Below the pieces are notes generated by a model. The model had not been told where the DNA came from. It was given only the letters and a program-made list of their open reading frames with translations, and did no database searches. Below are positions 25,791 through 36,417 of a stretch of 64,000 nucleotides of DNA, piece by piece. How positions within the stretch are numbered: position 1 is the stretch's first letter; every line of letters starts with the position of its first letter. Source of the DNA: Tabrizicola caldifontis. Lineage in GTDB: Bacteria; Pseudomonadota; Alphaproteobacteria; Rhodobacterales; Rhodobacteraceae. A program made the translations under genes and the position numbers. The stretch spans positions 95,719-159,718 of the forward strand of contig NZ_SIJH01000011.1 of assembly GCF_004762095.1 (NCBI RefSeq). The letters are read 5' to 3'.

Positions 25791-26252
25791 TTCCGGGCCG
25801 CTGGAACCCGTAGCCAGGTCGGGCCGTTGCCGATTTGCAAGGGGGCGCGGATTCGGCTTCCGCAAGGCTGTGTCAAGCGCGTTGTTCGGTTGCGGCGCCC
25901 GCGGACCCCTTGCTAGCTTCAGCCTGCGATTCACTTCGTCTTGGGGGACATGAACGGATCGCGAAGGAAAAGCTGCTGCACAGATCGGGTGCTGCCGTGC
26001 CGGAAGATCTGAGTTTTTCCTTTGTGGTCAATGATATAAGGGCGGCATTCCTGCTGCCCCGTCATACTGGTCTGGCTGCCGGGTAACCGGTGGTATCAGG
26101 CTGGTTGCTTCCTGTCTTCCTTCGGGAAGCGTCGTGTCCGTTGCGCAGCCGCAGTGGACATTGCGCTTGGCGAGGGTGGTTCGTCCATGGCGAGGCAACT
26201 GTGCATGTCCGGCGGATATTCTGCCGGTCAGTCGATATTGGCAGGCGACAGA
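25791..26252. other. Non-coding leader region upstream of dnaA
   Basis: With the rpsT terminator this forms a gene-free stretch of 519 bases. I found no convincing gene or named RNA. It holds two GATTC (GANTC) sites at 25850-25854 and 25928-25932, and a TATAAG at 26035-26040 in a short AT-rich patch that could be a -10 element for dnaA. I saw no cluster of DnaA boxes, so there is no support for an origin here. The in-frame upstream extension of dnaA is not conserved in appearance. Confidence 0.5.
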
Positions 26253-27605
26253 ATGACGAACGAAACTTGGGGTCAGGTCCGGGAAGAACTGATCAAGCGG
26301 GTCGGCAAGAACAATTACGTCACCTGGATCGAACCCCTCAAACTGTCGCATCTCAAGAATGGCGTGGCGCGGTTCGAAGTGCCGACGATCTTTTTCGGTG
26401 ACTGGGTGCAGCGCAACTATGCCGACCATATCCGTTCGCAGCTGGCCAGTGCTGGAGAGCCGGTAGAGCGCATCGAATTTGCCGTAGGCGGTGCCGGGTC
26501 CAGAAGCCCCGCCACGACGCCGGTGCTGAAATCGGTGCGGACTAGGCCCGTGTCAGAGGAAGATCTTCCCGGCGCACCGCTGGATGCCCGATTCACCTTC
26601 GACACCTTCGTTGTCGGCAAGCCGAACGAGCTGGCCCATGCCGCAGCCCGGCGGGTAGCCGAAGGCGGGACCGTCACCTTCAACCCGCTGTTCCTTTATG
26701 GCGGGGTCGGACTGGGCAAGACGCACCTGATGCACGCGATCGCGCATGAGCTGAACGCCCGCCGCCCCGAGCTTCGGGTACTGTATCTGTCGGCCGAGCA
26801 GTTCATGTATCGCTTCATCCAGGCGCTGCGCGACCGTCAGGTGATGGATTTCAAGGAGCTGTTCCGGTCCGTTGATGTGCTGATGGTCGATGATGTTCAG
26901 TTCATCGCCGGCAAGGATTCGACGCAGGAAGAATTCTTCCACACCTTCAACGCGCTGGTGGATGCCAACAAGCAGATAGTCCTGTCGGCCGACCGCGCCC
27001 CGGGCGAGATCAAGGATCTCGAGGAACGCATCAAGTCGCGTCTGCAGTGCGGCCTGGTCGTCGATCTGCACCCGACAGACTACGAACTGCGGCTGGGCAT
27101 CCTGCAGCAGAAGGTCGAACATTACCGCGCGCAGTATCGCGGCCTGATGATCGCCGACGGGGTGCTGGAATTCCTTGCCCACCGGATCACCACCAATGTC
27201 CGCGTTCTGGAAGGGGCACTGACCCGGCTTTTCGCCTTTGCTTCGCTGGTCGGGCGCGAGATCACGCTGGATCTCGCCCAGGACTGCCTCGCCGACATCC
27301 TGCGGTCGTCCGACCGGAAGCTCACGATCGAAGAGATCCAGCGCAAGGTGGCCGAGCACTACAACATCCGCCTGTCCGACATGATCGGGCCGAAGCGGCT
27401 GCGCACCATCGCCCGGCCGCGGCAGGTGGCGATGTATCTGGCCAAGCACCTGACCCCGCGCAGCCTGCCGGAAATCGGACGGCGTTTCGGGGGGCGCGAC
27501 CACACCACGATCATGCATGGCGTGCGCAAGATCGAGGAGCTGATGGCCACCGACAGCCAGCTGGCCGACGATCTGCAACTTCTGCGTCGGCTGCTTCAGG
27601 GCTGA
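26253..27605 (+). CDS. dnaA: Chromosomal replication initiator DnaA
   Basis: The ATG at 26253 (AGG upstream) starts MTNETWGQVREELIKRVGKN, the usual DnaA domain I, for 450 residues. Domain III has Walker A GGVGLGKTHLMHAIAHE, Walker B VDVLMVDDVQF and sensor segments. Domain IV has the DNA-binding signature FGGRDHTTIMHGVRKIEEL. It opens the replication origin. dnaN follows after 115 bases. Confidence 0.98.
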   Translation: MTNETWGQVREELIKRVGKNNYVTWIEPLKLSHLKNGVARFEVPTIFFGDWVQRNYADHIRSQLASAGEPVERIEFAVGGAGSRSPATTPVLKSVRTRPVSEEDLPGAPLDARFTFDTFVVGKPNELAHAAARRVAEGGTVTFNPLFLYGGVGLGKTHLMHAIAHELNARRPELRVLYLSAEQFMYRFIQALRDRQVMDFKELFRSVDVLMVDDVQFIAGKDSTQEEFFHTFNALVDANKQIVLSADRAPGEIKDLEERIKSRLQCGLVVDLHPTDYELRLGILQQKVEHYRAQYRGLMIADGVLEFLAHRITTNVRVLEGALTRLFAFASLVGREITLDLAQDCLADILRSSDRKLTIEEIQRKVAEHYNIRLSDMIGPKRLRTIARPRQVAMYLAKHLTPRSLPEIGRRFGGRDHTTIMHGVRKIEELMATDSQLADDLQLLRRLLQG

Positions 27606-27720
27606 GCCGGGGCTGCTCTTGACGGCCCGGCCAATCCTAATCACAGTCGCGCGCAGCACTTGTGAACCGGGAAAAACCGGGTAAATTCGGCGTCCCTTCA
27701 GGGGTCGGCAGGGGGAAGAG

Positions 27721-28839
27721 ATGAAGCTTTCGATCGAACGCGCCACGTTGCTGAAGGCGCTGGCGCAGGCCCAGTCGGTCGTGGAACGCCGCAACACCAT
27801 TCCGATCCTTGCCAACGTTCTGATCGAGGCCGAAGGCAATCAGGTCTCCTTCCGTGCCACAGATCTCGACATCGAGGTCGTTGATCGTGCACCGGCCATG
27901 GTCGAACGGTCGGGTGCGACGACTGTCTCGGCGGTAATGTTGCATGAAATCGTTCGCAAGTTGCCGGACGGCGCCCTCGTAAACCTGTCGGATGATGCGG
28001 CTGCGGGACGCCTGACCATCACGGCAGGACGGTCCACTTTCAGCCTGGCCACGTTGCCGAAGGAAGATTTCCCGGTGATGGCGTCCAGTGAATATTCGTC
28101 GAACTTTTCGGCCAAGGCACCGGCTCTGCGGCGGCTGTTCGACAAGGCCAAGTTCGCGATCTCTACCGAAGAGACGCGCTATTACCTGAACGGTGTCTAC
28201 ATGCATGTCGCGCAGGGCGACGGCGGCAAGGTTCTGCGCTGTGTGGCGACCGACGGCCATCGGCTGGCCCGGATCGACGCGCCCCTGCCCGAAGGGGCCG
28301 AGGGGATGCCCGGCGTGATCGTGCCCCGCAAGACGGTGGGAGAACTGCGCAAACTGCTTGACGACGATGATGCGAACATCGCCGTATCGGTTTCCGAAAC
28401 GAAGGTTCGTTTTGCTACCCCGGCGATCACCCTGACCTCGAAGGTGATCGATGGCACATTCCCCGATTACACCCGCGTCATACCGACCGGCAACAGCAAG
28501 CGGCTGGAAGTGGACGCCAGCGAATTCGCCAAGGCGGTTGACCGTGTGGCCACGGTGTCTTCCGAACGTTCGCGCGCAGTGAAGCTGTCGCTTGACGAGG
28601 ATCGGCTGGTACTTTCGGTGAACTCGCCCGACTCTGGCGCCGCCGAAGAGGAGCTGGCCGTTGCCTATGGCGATGAGCGGCTGGAAATCGGCTTCAACGC
28701 GAAATACCTGCTGGAAATCGCCAGCCAGGTGGACCGTGAGAATGCGGTGTTCTTGTTCAATTCAGCGGTCGATCCCACGCTGATGCGCGAAGGCAATGAT
28801 ACTTCGGCGGTCTATGTCGTGATGCCGATGCGGGTCTGA
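27721..28839 (+). CDS. dnaN: DNA polymerase III beta sliding clamp
   Basis: The protein has 372 residues in three repeated clamp domains. It begins MKLSIERATLLKALAQAQSV, has the internal segment LRCVATDGHRLARIDAPLPE, and ends with the conserved YVVMPMRV. It is preceded by AGGGGGAAG. The dimeric clamp tethers polymerase III. It is co-directional with dnaA and recF. Confidence 0.98.
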   Translation: MKLSIERATLLKALAQAQSVVERRNTIPILANVLIEAEGNQVSFRATDLDIEVVDRAPAMVERSGATTVSAVMLHEIVRKLPDGALVNLSDDAAAGRLTITAGRSTFSLATLPKEDFPVMASSEYSSNFSAKAPALRRLFDKAKFAISTEETRYYLNGVYMHVAQGDGGKVLRCVATDGHRLARIDAPLPEGAEGMPGVIVPRKTVGELRKLLDDDDANIAVSVSETKVRFATPAITLTSKVIDGTFPDYTRVIPTGNSKRLEVDASEFAKAVDRVATVSSERSRAVKLSLDEDRLVLSVNSPDSGAAEEELAVAYGDERLEIGFNAKYLLEIASQVDRENAVFLFNSAVDPTLMREGNDTSAVYVVMPMRV

Positions 28840-28874
28840 TCCGGCCCGAACGCCCGTTCTGAAAGGGAAATTCC

Positions 28875-29969
28875 GTGGGCGGTCTGGTGATCGAAACCCT
28901 CGCCCTCTCGCACTTCCGCAGCCACCGCAGTTCGCGCCTGGTGCTGGACGGGCGTCCCTTGGCGTTGGTCGGACCGAATGGTGCCGGCAAGACCAATGTG
29001 CTTGAAGCGGTTTCGCTGCTGTCTCCTGGCCGTGGCCTGCGCCGTGCTGCAGCCGAGGATCTGGCCCGCCGGCCCGAGGGTCTGGGATGGAAGGTCAGCG
29101 CCACGGTCCGGGGCCTTGGCGGTGCGCACGAGATCGAGACATGGGCCGCGCCGGGCGAAGCGCGGCAGGTGCGGATCGACGGCAAGGCCGCCACTCAGGC
29201 AAGCCTGGGTCGGGTGATTCGTATCCTTTGGCTGGTTCCGGCGATGGACCGGCTGTGGATCGAGGCTGCCGAGGGACGTCGCAGATTCCTTGACCGCATG
29301 ACGCTGAGTTTCTTCCCCGAACATGCCGAACAAACGCTCGCATATGAAAAGGCGATGCGGGATCGGAACCGGCTGATCCGCGATCAGGTCACGGATGCGG
29401 CCTGGTATGCCGCGCTGGAGGCGCAGATGGCCGAGGCGGGGCTACAGATCATGCGGAACCGCCGCGCCGCCCTTGCCCGGATCGCGTCAGCGGCAGACCC
29501 GCACAGCGCCTTTCCATGGGCCACGCTTTCCCTGACCGGGCCGGAGGGCGCAGAGGAACCCGCAGACCTGGCGAAGGCACTGGCTGACAGCCGCCGCCGT
29601 GACATGGCAGTCGGGCGGACGCTGGTCGGCCCGCATCGCGCCGACCTTGCAGCGCGCTTCGCCGCAAAGGACATCCCGGCTGACCAATGCTCTACCGGAG
29701 AACAGAAGGCCTTGCTGATCAGCCTGATCCTCGCAAACGCGCGCGCGCTGGCGCAGGATCTTGGGCACGCACCGGTGCTGCTGCTGGACGAGGTCGCCGC
29801 ACATCTGGATATGAACCGACGCGCCGCGCTTTATGACGAAATCTGCGCCCTGGGTGCGCAGGCCCTGATGACCGGGACCGAGCCGGGGCTTTTCGATGCG
29901 CTCGGCGCGCGAGGAGAGCTGGTCACCGTGAGGGACAGCGACGATGGTTCTAGGGTCGCGCATGGATAA
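28875..29969 (+). CDS. recF: DNA replication and repair protein RecF
   Basis: The start is a GTG with AAAGGGA upstream. The protein has 364 residues. Walker A is GPNGAGKTNVLEAVSLLSPG, the ABC signature region is STGEQKALLISLILA, and Walker B is APVLLLDEVAAHLD. RecF loads RecA at gaps. It lies 35 bases after dnaN in the classical dnaA-dnaN-recF-gyrB order. Confidence 0.97.
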   Translation: MGGLVIETLALSHFRSHRSSRLVLDGRPLALVGPNGAGKTNVLEAVSLLSPGRGLRRAAAEDLARRPEGLGWKVSATVRGLGGAHEIETWAAPGEARQVRIDGKAATQASLGRVIRILWLVPAMDRLWIEAAEGRRRFLDRMTLSFFPEHAEQTLAYEKAMRDRNRLIRDQVTDAAWYAALEAQMAEAGLQIMRNRRAALARIASAADPHSAFPWATLSLTGPEGAEEPADLAKALADSRRRDMAVGRTLVGPHRADLAARFAAKDIPADQCSTGEQKALLISLILANARALAQDLGHAPVLLLDEVAAHLDMNRRAALYDEICALGAQALMTGTEPGLFDALGARGELVTVRDSDDGSRVAHG

Positions 29970-29973
29970 GTGA

Positions 29974-30594
29974 ATGACAATTTCTATTCATCAGTTGCTG
30001 CTCTATGCTTTGGGTATGGCCGGTCTCTGGGCGGTGCCCGGCCCGGTCTGGGTTGCGCTTACGGCACGGGCGCTGTCGGGCGGCATGGCGGCCGCCTGGC
30101 CCCTAGCGGTTGGCGTGGCACTGGGCGACCTTGTCTGGCCCCTTGCTGCAATCCTGGGTCTTTCCTGGATCGTCAGCAGCTACGGCGACGCATTGTCTGT
30201 ACTGCGCTGGATCGCGGCGCTGATCTTTCTGGCCATGGGGATCATGCTGGTCCGCAAGCCCGCAGCTGCCCCGCATGCCGACAGCCGCCTGACGCGGCCC
30301 GGCATATGGGCAGGGTTCAGCGTCGGTCTTGCGGCCGTCATCGGCAACCCAAAGGCAATCCTGTTCTACATGGGGGCGCTGCCGGGATTCTTCACGCTCG
30401 AGACGCTGAAGCCGGTCGACATCGCGCTCATCATCGCGATCTCGGCGCTCATCCCAATGGCCGGAAACCTGGGTCTCGCCCTGTTCCTCGATCGGGCGCG
30501 GCAGCTGCTGTCCAGCCCGGAAAACCTTCGCCGGATGAACCTGGGCTCGGGCATCCTGCTGATTGGTGTGGGCGTGGCCATTCCCTTTGTCTGA
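29974..30594 (+). CDS. LysE/RhtB-family exporter
   Basis: The protein has 206 residues and about six membrane helices. LysE-family features are the N-terminal PGPVWVALTARALSGGMAAA and the central GFSVGLAAVIGNPKAILFYMG, equivalent to the family NPKA motif. Members export amino acids or metabolites; the substrate cannot be inferred. It starts four bases after recF and separates recF from gyrB. Confidence 0.9.
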   Translation: MTISIHQLLLYALGMAGLWAVPGPVWVALTARALSGGMAAAWPLAVGVALGDLVWPLAAILGLSWIVSSYGDALSVLRWIAALIFLAMGIMLVRKPAAAPHADSRLTRPGIWAGFSVGLAAVIGNPKAILFYMGALPGFFTLETLKPVDIALIIAISALIPMAGNLGLALFLDRARQLLSSPENLRRMNLGSGILLIGVGVAIPFV

Positions 30595-30645
30595 CCACCA
30601 AATCTGGTGGCCAAGGGGTGACATTGCCCGGCCGAACCGCTATAA

Positions 30646-33126
<2,481 letters not shown>

Positions 33127-33171
33127 ACCCCGAGGGGCCGGTGGCATAGGGGCCTGAAGGCCGCTTCCCGG

Positions 33172-33744
33172 TCAAAGCGGCAGATACCAAAGCGCCAGGA
33201 AGGGCCCGGTGCCCGAGCGCATTGCATGCGTGATGCCGGGCGGATTGTAGATGAAGCCGTCCGGCCCCGGGTCCGTCCAGTCCATCGCGCTGTTCCACCA
33301 TTCGCCCGGAGTAAGCGAGAGATAGACCTCTTCCGGGGGGTGCTCGTGATCCATGTAGTGGACGTTCGGCGCCATGACGGTTGCGCCGATCCACAGATCG
33401 TCGCGCGTCTCCAGCCCGCCGGGGCCCAGGATCACGGCGTTGGCATGGCCGTTCCAGAACGCGGGTTCGCTTTCGCTTGCCGAGCCGCGACGGTACCAGC
33501 GTAGCTGGCCTTCCAGCGCGGCGAATGCTCCGGCAAGATCAGCCCGACCGGCAGGCGCGCCTGCCAGGGCTGTGGCGATCCAGTCGCAGACCGGAAGACG
33601 CGCTGCCCCATCCCCGGGCCGGCCCGGCATCGCCGCCCTTGCGATCACCTTCTCAGCTGCCAGCAGCGCCTGGCCTGAGCAGGCAGCCCGCAAGGCCCGT
33701 GCCGAACTGTCCAGAAAGGCGGCAATATCGGGGGGTCGGTCCAT
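33172..33744 (-). CDS. DMSP-lyase-family cupin protein
   Basis: The start at 33742-33744 is chosen because an earlier in-frame start would lie inside the adjacent tRNA gene. The protein has 190 residues: a helical N-terminal half and a C-terminal cupin. Candidate metal ligands and catalytic residues are His133, His135, Glu139, Tyr141 and His173 (HEHPPEEVYLSL, then GITHAM). This His-x-His-x3-Glu-x-Tyr plus distant His pattern is that of dimethylsulfoniopropionate lyases of the DddQ/DddK/DddL type. A full-length helical domain suggests DddQ-like. Activity is inferred, not shown. Confidence 0.75.
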   Translation of the reverse strand: MDRPPDIAAFLDSSARALRAACSGQALLAAEKVIARAAMPGRPGDGAARLPVCDWIATALAGAPAGRADLAGAFAALEGQLRWYRRGSASESEPAFWNGHANAVILGPGGLETRDDLWIGATVMAPNVHYMDHEHPPEEVYLSLTPGEWWNSAMDWTDPGPDGFIYNPPGITHAMRSGTGPFLALWYLPL

Positions 33745-33756
33745 TCTGCCCTCGCA

Positions 33757-33832
33757 TGGTGACCCCGGCAGGACTTGAACCTGCAACCTTCCCCTTAGGA
33801 GGGGGACGCTCTATCCGTTGAGCTACGGGGCC
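33757..33832 (-). tRNA. tRNA-Arg (anticodon CCT)
   Basis: Read on the minus strand, a complete cloverleaf forms. The acceptor stem is GGCCCCG with CGGGGTC, the D arm GCTC...GAGC, the anticodon stem TCCCC/GGGGA around loop CTCCTAA (anticodon CCT), and the T arm GCAGG-TTCAAGT-CCTGC. Discriminator A and an encoded CCA follow. The length of 76 bases is normal. It reads AGG codons. Confidence 0.95.
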
Positions 33833-33979
33833 CTTTGCACTGAATGCTCGGAAATCCGTCGCAAGGCAACCGGTGAAAAGAAAAGGGGAGGCAAGTTTTG
33901 GCCCACTACCCCCCCTTGGTCCGACGCATCCGGGTTGAGAGCTTGCTTGGATGCGCAGGACATGGCCAGCCTATCCGGC

Positions 33980-33993
33980 TGTTAGCGCTAGCA
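33980..33993. promoter_or_regulatory. Palindromic operator of LacI type
   Basis: TGTTAGCGCTAGCA is a 14-base palindrome with a single mismatch and the central GC step typical of LacI-family operators (compare TGTTAGCGCTAACA). It lies just upstream of the LacI-family gene, so autoregulation is likely. It also helps the start choice, since the gene probably begins downstream of it. Confidence 0.6.
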
Positions 33994-33998
33994 TTATC

Positions 33999-35102
33999 AT
34001 GGCAAAGCACCTTGGACAAGCCCCGGCATTGGCGTTAACAAGAGATATCCCCAGCCGCCGGAACAGCACCTTGACCAAGCCTTCGTCAGACCCGCGCCAT
34101 ACCCTGACCCTTCGCGATGTGTCCGAAGCATCCGGCGTCAGCGAGATGACGGTCAGCCGGGTGCTGCGGAATCGGGGCGATGTGTCGCCGCAGACGCGGG
34201 AAAAGGTGCTGGAGGCGGCCCGGGCGCTGGGCTATGTGCCGAACAAGATTGCCGGTGCCCTTGCCAGCCAGCGGGTAAACCTGGTCGGAGTGGTGATTCC
34301 CTCGCTGTCCAACATGGTCTTTCCCGAGGTGATGACCGGGATCTCCGAGGTGCTTGAAGGCACCGGCCTGCAACCCGTGGTCGGCGTGACCAACTATCTG
34401 CCCGACCGCGAGGAAAAGGTCATCTACGAGATGCTGTCTTGGCGGCCCTCGGGGATGATCGTGGCAGGGCTGGAACATTCCGATGCGTCGCGCGCGATGC
34501 TGCGCAGGGCAGGCATTCCGATTGTCGAAATCATGGACATCGATGGTGATCCGATCGACCACGCCGTGGGCATTTCGCACCGGCGGGCCGGGCGGCAGAT
34601 GGCCGAAGCAATCATTGCCGCGGGCTATCGCCGCATTGCCTTCCTCGGCACGCAGATGCCGAACGACCACCGCGCCAGAAAGCGGCTGGAAGGGTTCGAG
34701 GAAGCCCTTGCCAAGGCAGGGCTGCAGCTGGTTGATCGGGAATTCTACTCTGGCGGTTCGGCGCTGCTGAAAGGTCGCGAGATGACGGCCGTCGTCCTGA
34801 ACCGCACACCCGACGTTGATTTTCTTTACTATTCCAACGACATGATCGGCGCGGGCGGGCTGCTTTACTGCCTGGACAAAGGGTTGGATGTGCCCGGCCG
34901 CATTGGGCTGGCCGGATTCAACGGAGTAGAACTTCTGGACGGCCTGCCGCGCAAGCTGGCCACGATGGACGCCTGCCGCCTTGAGATCGGCCGCAAGGCC
35001 GCCGAGATCATTGCGGGCAAGGCCAGTCCCGGCGCCAAGGTGGAACTTTTCCCAAAGCTGGAGCCCGGCGACACGATCCGGCCAGTCTCAGGCCAACACT
35101 GA
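33999..35102 (+). CDS. LacI/GntR-type transcriptional regulator
   Basis: The N-terminal helix-turn-helix is LRDVSEASGVSEMTVSRVLR, followed by the hinge YVPNKIAGALASQR and a periplasmic-binding-protein-like sugar domain (VGVVIPSLSNMVFPEVMTGI onward). The length fits the LacI family, and the sequence feels closest to gluconate regulators. The start is uncertain: ATG at 33999 is listed, but a TTG at 34071 with GGAA upstream would trim a non-conserved leader. No target sugar genes lie next to it. Confidence 0.92.
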   Translation: MAKHLGQAPALALTRDIPSRRNSTLTKPSSDPRHTLTLRDVSEASGVSEMTVSRVLRNRGDVSPQTREKVLEAARALGYVPNKIAGALASQRVNLVGVVIPSLSNMVFPEVMTGISEVLEGTGLQPVVGVTNYLPDREEKVIYEMLSWRPSGMIVAGLEHSDASRAMLRRAGIPIVEIMDIDGDPIDHAVGISHRRAGRQMAEAIIAAGYRRIAFLGTQMPNDHRARKRLEGFEEALAKAGLQLVDREFYSGGSALLKGREMTAVVLNRTPDVDFLYYSNDMIGAGGLLYCLDKGLDVPGRIGLAGFNGVELLDGLPRKLATMDACRLEIGRKAAEIIAGKASPGAKVELFPKLEPGDTIRPVSGQH

Positions 35103-35119
35103 CCCCCGCACGCGGCCGA

Positions 35120-35527
35120 TCACTGCTGGATCGATTCGAGATACTTCGCCAGCGACAGCACGCGGCCCCGAACTTCCAGCACGCTGCCGTAAGGACCGGC
35201 GGTATCGCCAATCTCGTCCGAGAAGACACGGCCCCAGACCGGCATCGTCCCGCCATGTGCCCGCAGGCCCGAACGGCCGTCGATGACATGCAGAACGTTC
35301 AGCATCGGGAAGACACCGCTGTTGTTCTTCGCCAGAAGCGTGAGGTTCGGCGACGGGACGTTCACCACATCGGCCATGTCACCATCGCCCATGCCGGTGG
35401 CTCCGTGGCAGGCGGCGCAGTGGTCGGCATAGAGAGTGGCGCCAATGTCGGCCTCTTGCGCGCTGCCGGCCGTGCAAAGTGCGCTTCCCGCGAGGCAGGC
35501 AGCGATCAGAACCATCTTCGATTGCAT
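35120..35527 (-). CDS. Periplasmic class I cytochrome c
   Basis: The protein has 135 residues. A signal peptide (MQSKMVLIAACLAGSALCTAGSA) precedes one haem-binding motif, CAACH, in YADHCAACHGATGMGDGDM. The probable distal ligand Met is in GGTMPVWGRVF. It is a small electron carrier or the cytochrome subunit of a dehydrogenase. No partner enzyme is adjacent. A strong AGGAGG-like site precedes the ATG. Confidence 0.9.
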   Translation of the reverse strand: MQSKMVLIAACLAGSALCTAGSAQEADIGATLYADHCAACHGATGMGDGDMADVVNVPSPNLTLLAKNNSGVFPMLNVLHVIDGRSGLRAHGGTMPVWGRVFSDEIGDTAGPYGSVLEVRGRVLSLAKYLESIQQ

Positions 35528-35696
35528 CAGTCAGTCCTCCCTCTGAACGGATCAGGTTTTTCAATCTGACCGATGAGGAACGATCCCGCGTTGACGCAGA
35601 TCATTGTGAGATGCGGTCGCAAGATGGTCTTGCGGTGCCACGCTTCGGAACGGCCGACAACCCGGATGCAAGCGGCCTTGCGTCGCGAGACGCCAG

Positions 35697-36122
35697 TCAG
35701 GCGTTTGTCGGGTGCCAGTCTGCCTGAAGAATGCGCACCCGCCTCTGCAATTCGCCAATGACATCCGGGCGTGCGAGAAAGTCCTGCACTGACATCAGCG
35801 ACCAGCCCAGACCATCATCCCCGAAACGGATGACCGAGACCTTGGCCGGCAGAAGATGACCGCCGAAGAAGATCGACATGCGTGAAGCGTCCGTCATCGA
35901 GGGAAACATCCGTCGCCATACCAGCCGTTCCGGCGCAAGCGTCAATCCGAATTCCTCGTGCAGTTCGCGCAGCACGCAGGCCTCGGCCGTCTCGTCGCCC
36001 TCGCGTCCGCCGCCGGGAAGATCCCACAGGCCGGGCCAGGGTAGCCCGGGTCTGTCGTCGCGCCGCAAGGTCAGGATCGATGCCCTGCAGAACAGCGCAG
36101 CCTTGGCCCCCGCAAAGGTCAT
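35697..36122 (-). CDS. Nudix hydrolase
   Basis: The protein has 141 residues. The Nudix box is complete: GGGREGDETAEACVLREL followed by HEEFGL, with the catalytic REXXEE core as RELHEE. These enzymes cleave nucleoside diphosphate derivatives; the substrate is unknown. The segment WPGLWDLPGG resembles MutT-type 8-oxo-dGTP hydrolases. It lies ten bases downstream of the nfeD-like gene on the same strand. Confidence 0.9.
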   Translation of the reverse strand: MTFAGAKAALFCRASILTLRRDDRPGLPWPGLWDLPGGGREGDETAEACVLRELHEEFGLTLAPERLVWRRMFPSMTDASRMSIFFGGHLLPAKVSVIRFGDDGLGWSLMSVQDFLARPDVIGELQRRVRILQADWHPTNA

Positions 36123-36132
36123 GGGCAGGGGG

Positions 36133-36417
36133 TCAGGGATTGTCGTTGATGTCGCGGTCCCAGATCTTCACCTGGCCTTGGCGTATGCCTACCACCCGAC
36201 GCAAGGCCAGCCAGGCAACGACCGACAGAACCGCGAAGACCAGAAGCAGCGCCGCAATGCCCGACGGGGCAAACCCGATGCCGACCAGGATCCCCGTCGC
36301 CACCGCGCCGATGGCGAAGCCAAGGAAGATGTAGCCCGGGGCCAGAACCTCAAGAACGCCCAGCGCAAAGCCCAGGATCACCCAGGCCCACCATGTGTCT
36401 GCGAGGGATTGCAGCAT
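36133..36417 (-). CDS. NfeD-family small membrane protein
   Basis: The protein has 94 residues with two or three membrane helices (WWAWVILGFALGVLEVLAPG and a second pair near 35-65), then a short C-terminal tail (VVGIRQGQVKIWDRD). NfeD-like proteins pair with SPFH proteins in membrane microdomains. It follows the SPFH gene directly, with no gap, supporting that partnership. Confidence 0.88.
   Translation of the reverse strand: MLQSLADTWWAWVILGFALGVLEVLAPGYIFLGFAIGAVATGILVGIGFAPSGIAALLLVFAVLSVVAWLALRRVVGIRQGQVKIWDRDINDNP

Noticed and set aside
25835..26086. Small 83-codon open frame upstream of dnaA
   Set aside because: No ribosome site or family resemblance, and composition is like non-coding sequence.
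26050..26165. Possible structured RNA such as SRP RNA upstream of dnaA
   Set aside because: The minus strand has GGAAG fragments like the SRP loop, but I could not fold a consistent long hairpin or match the conserved core.
25734..26252. Replication origin next to dnaA
   Set aside because: No cluster of DnaA boxes (TTATCCACA-like) was found by eye; only one short AT-rich patch is present.
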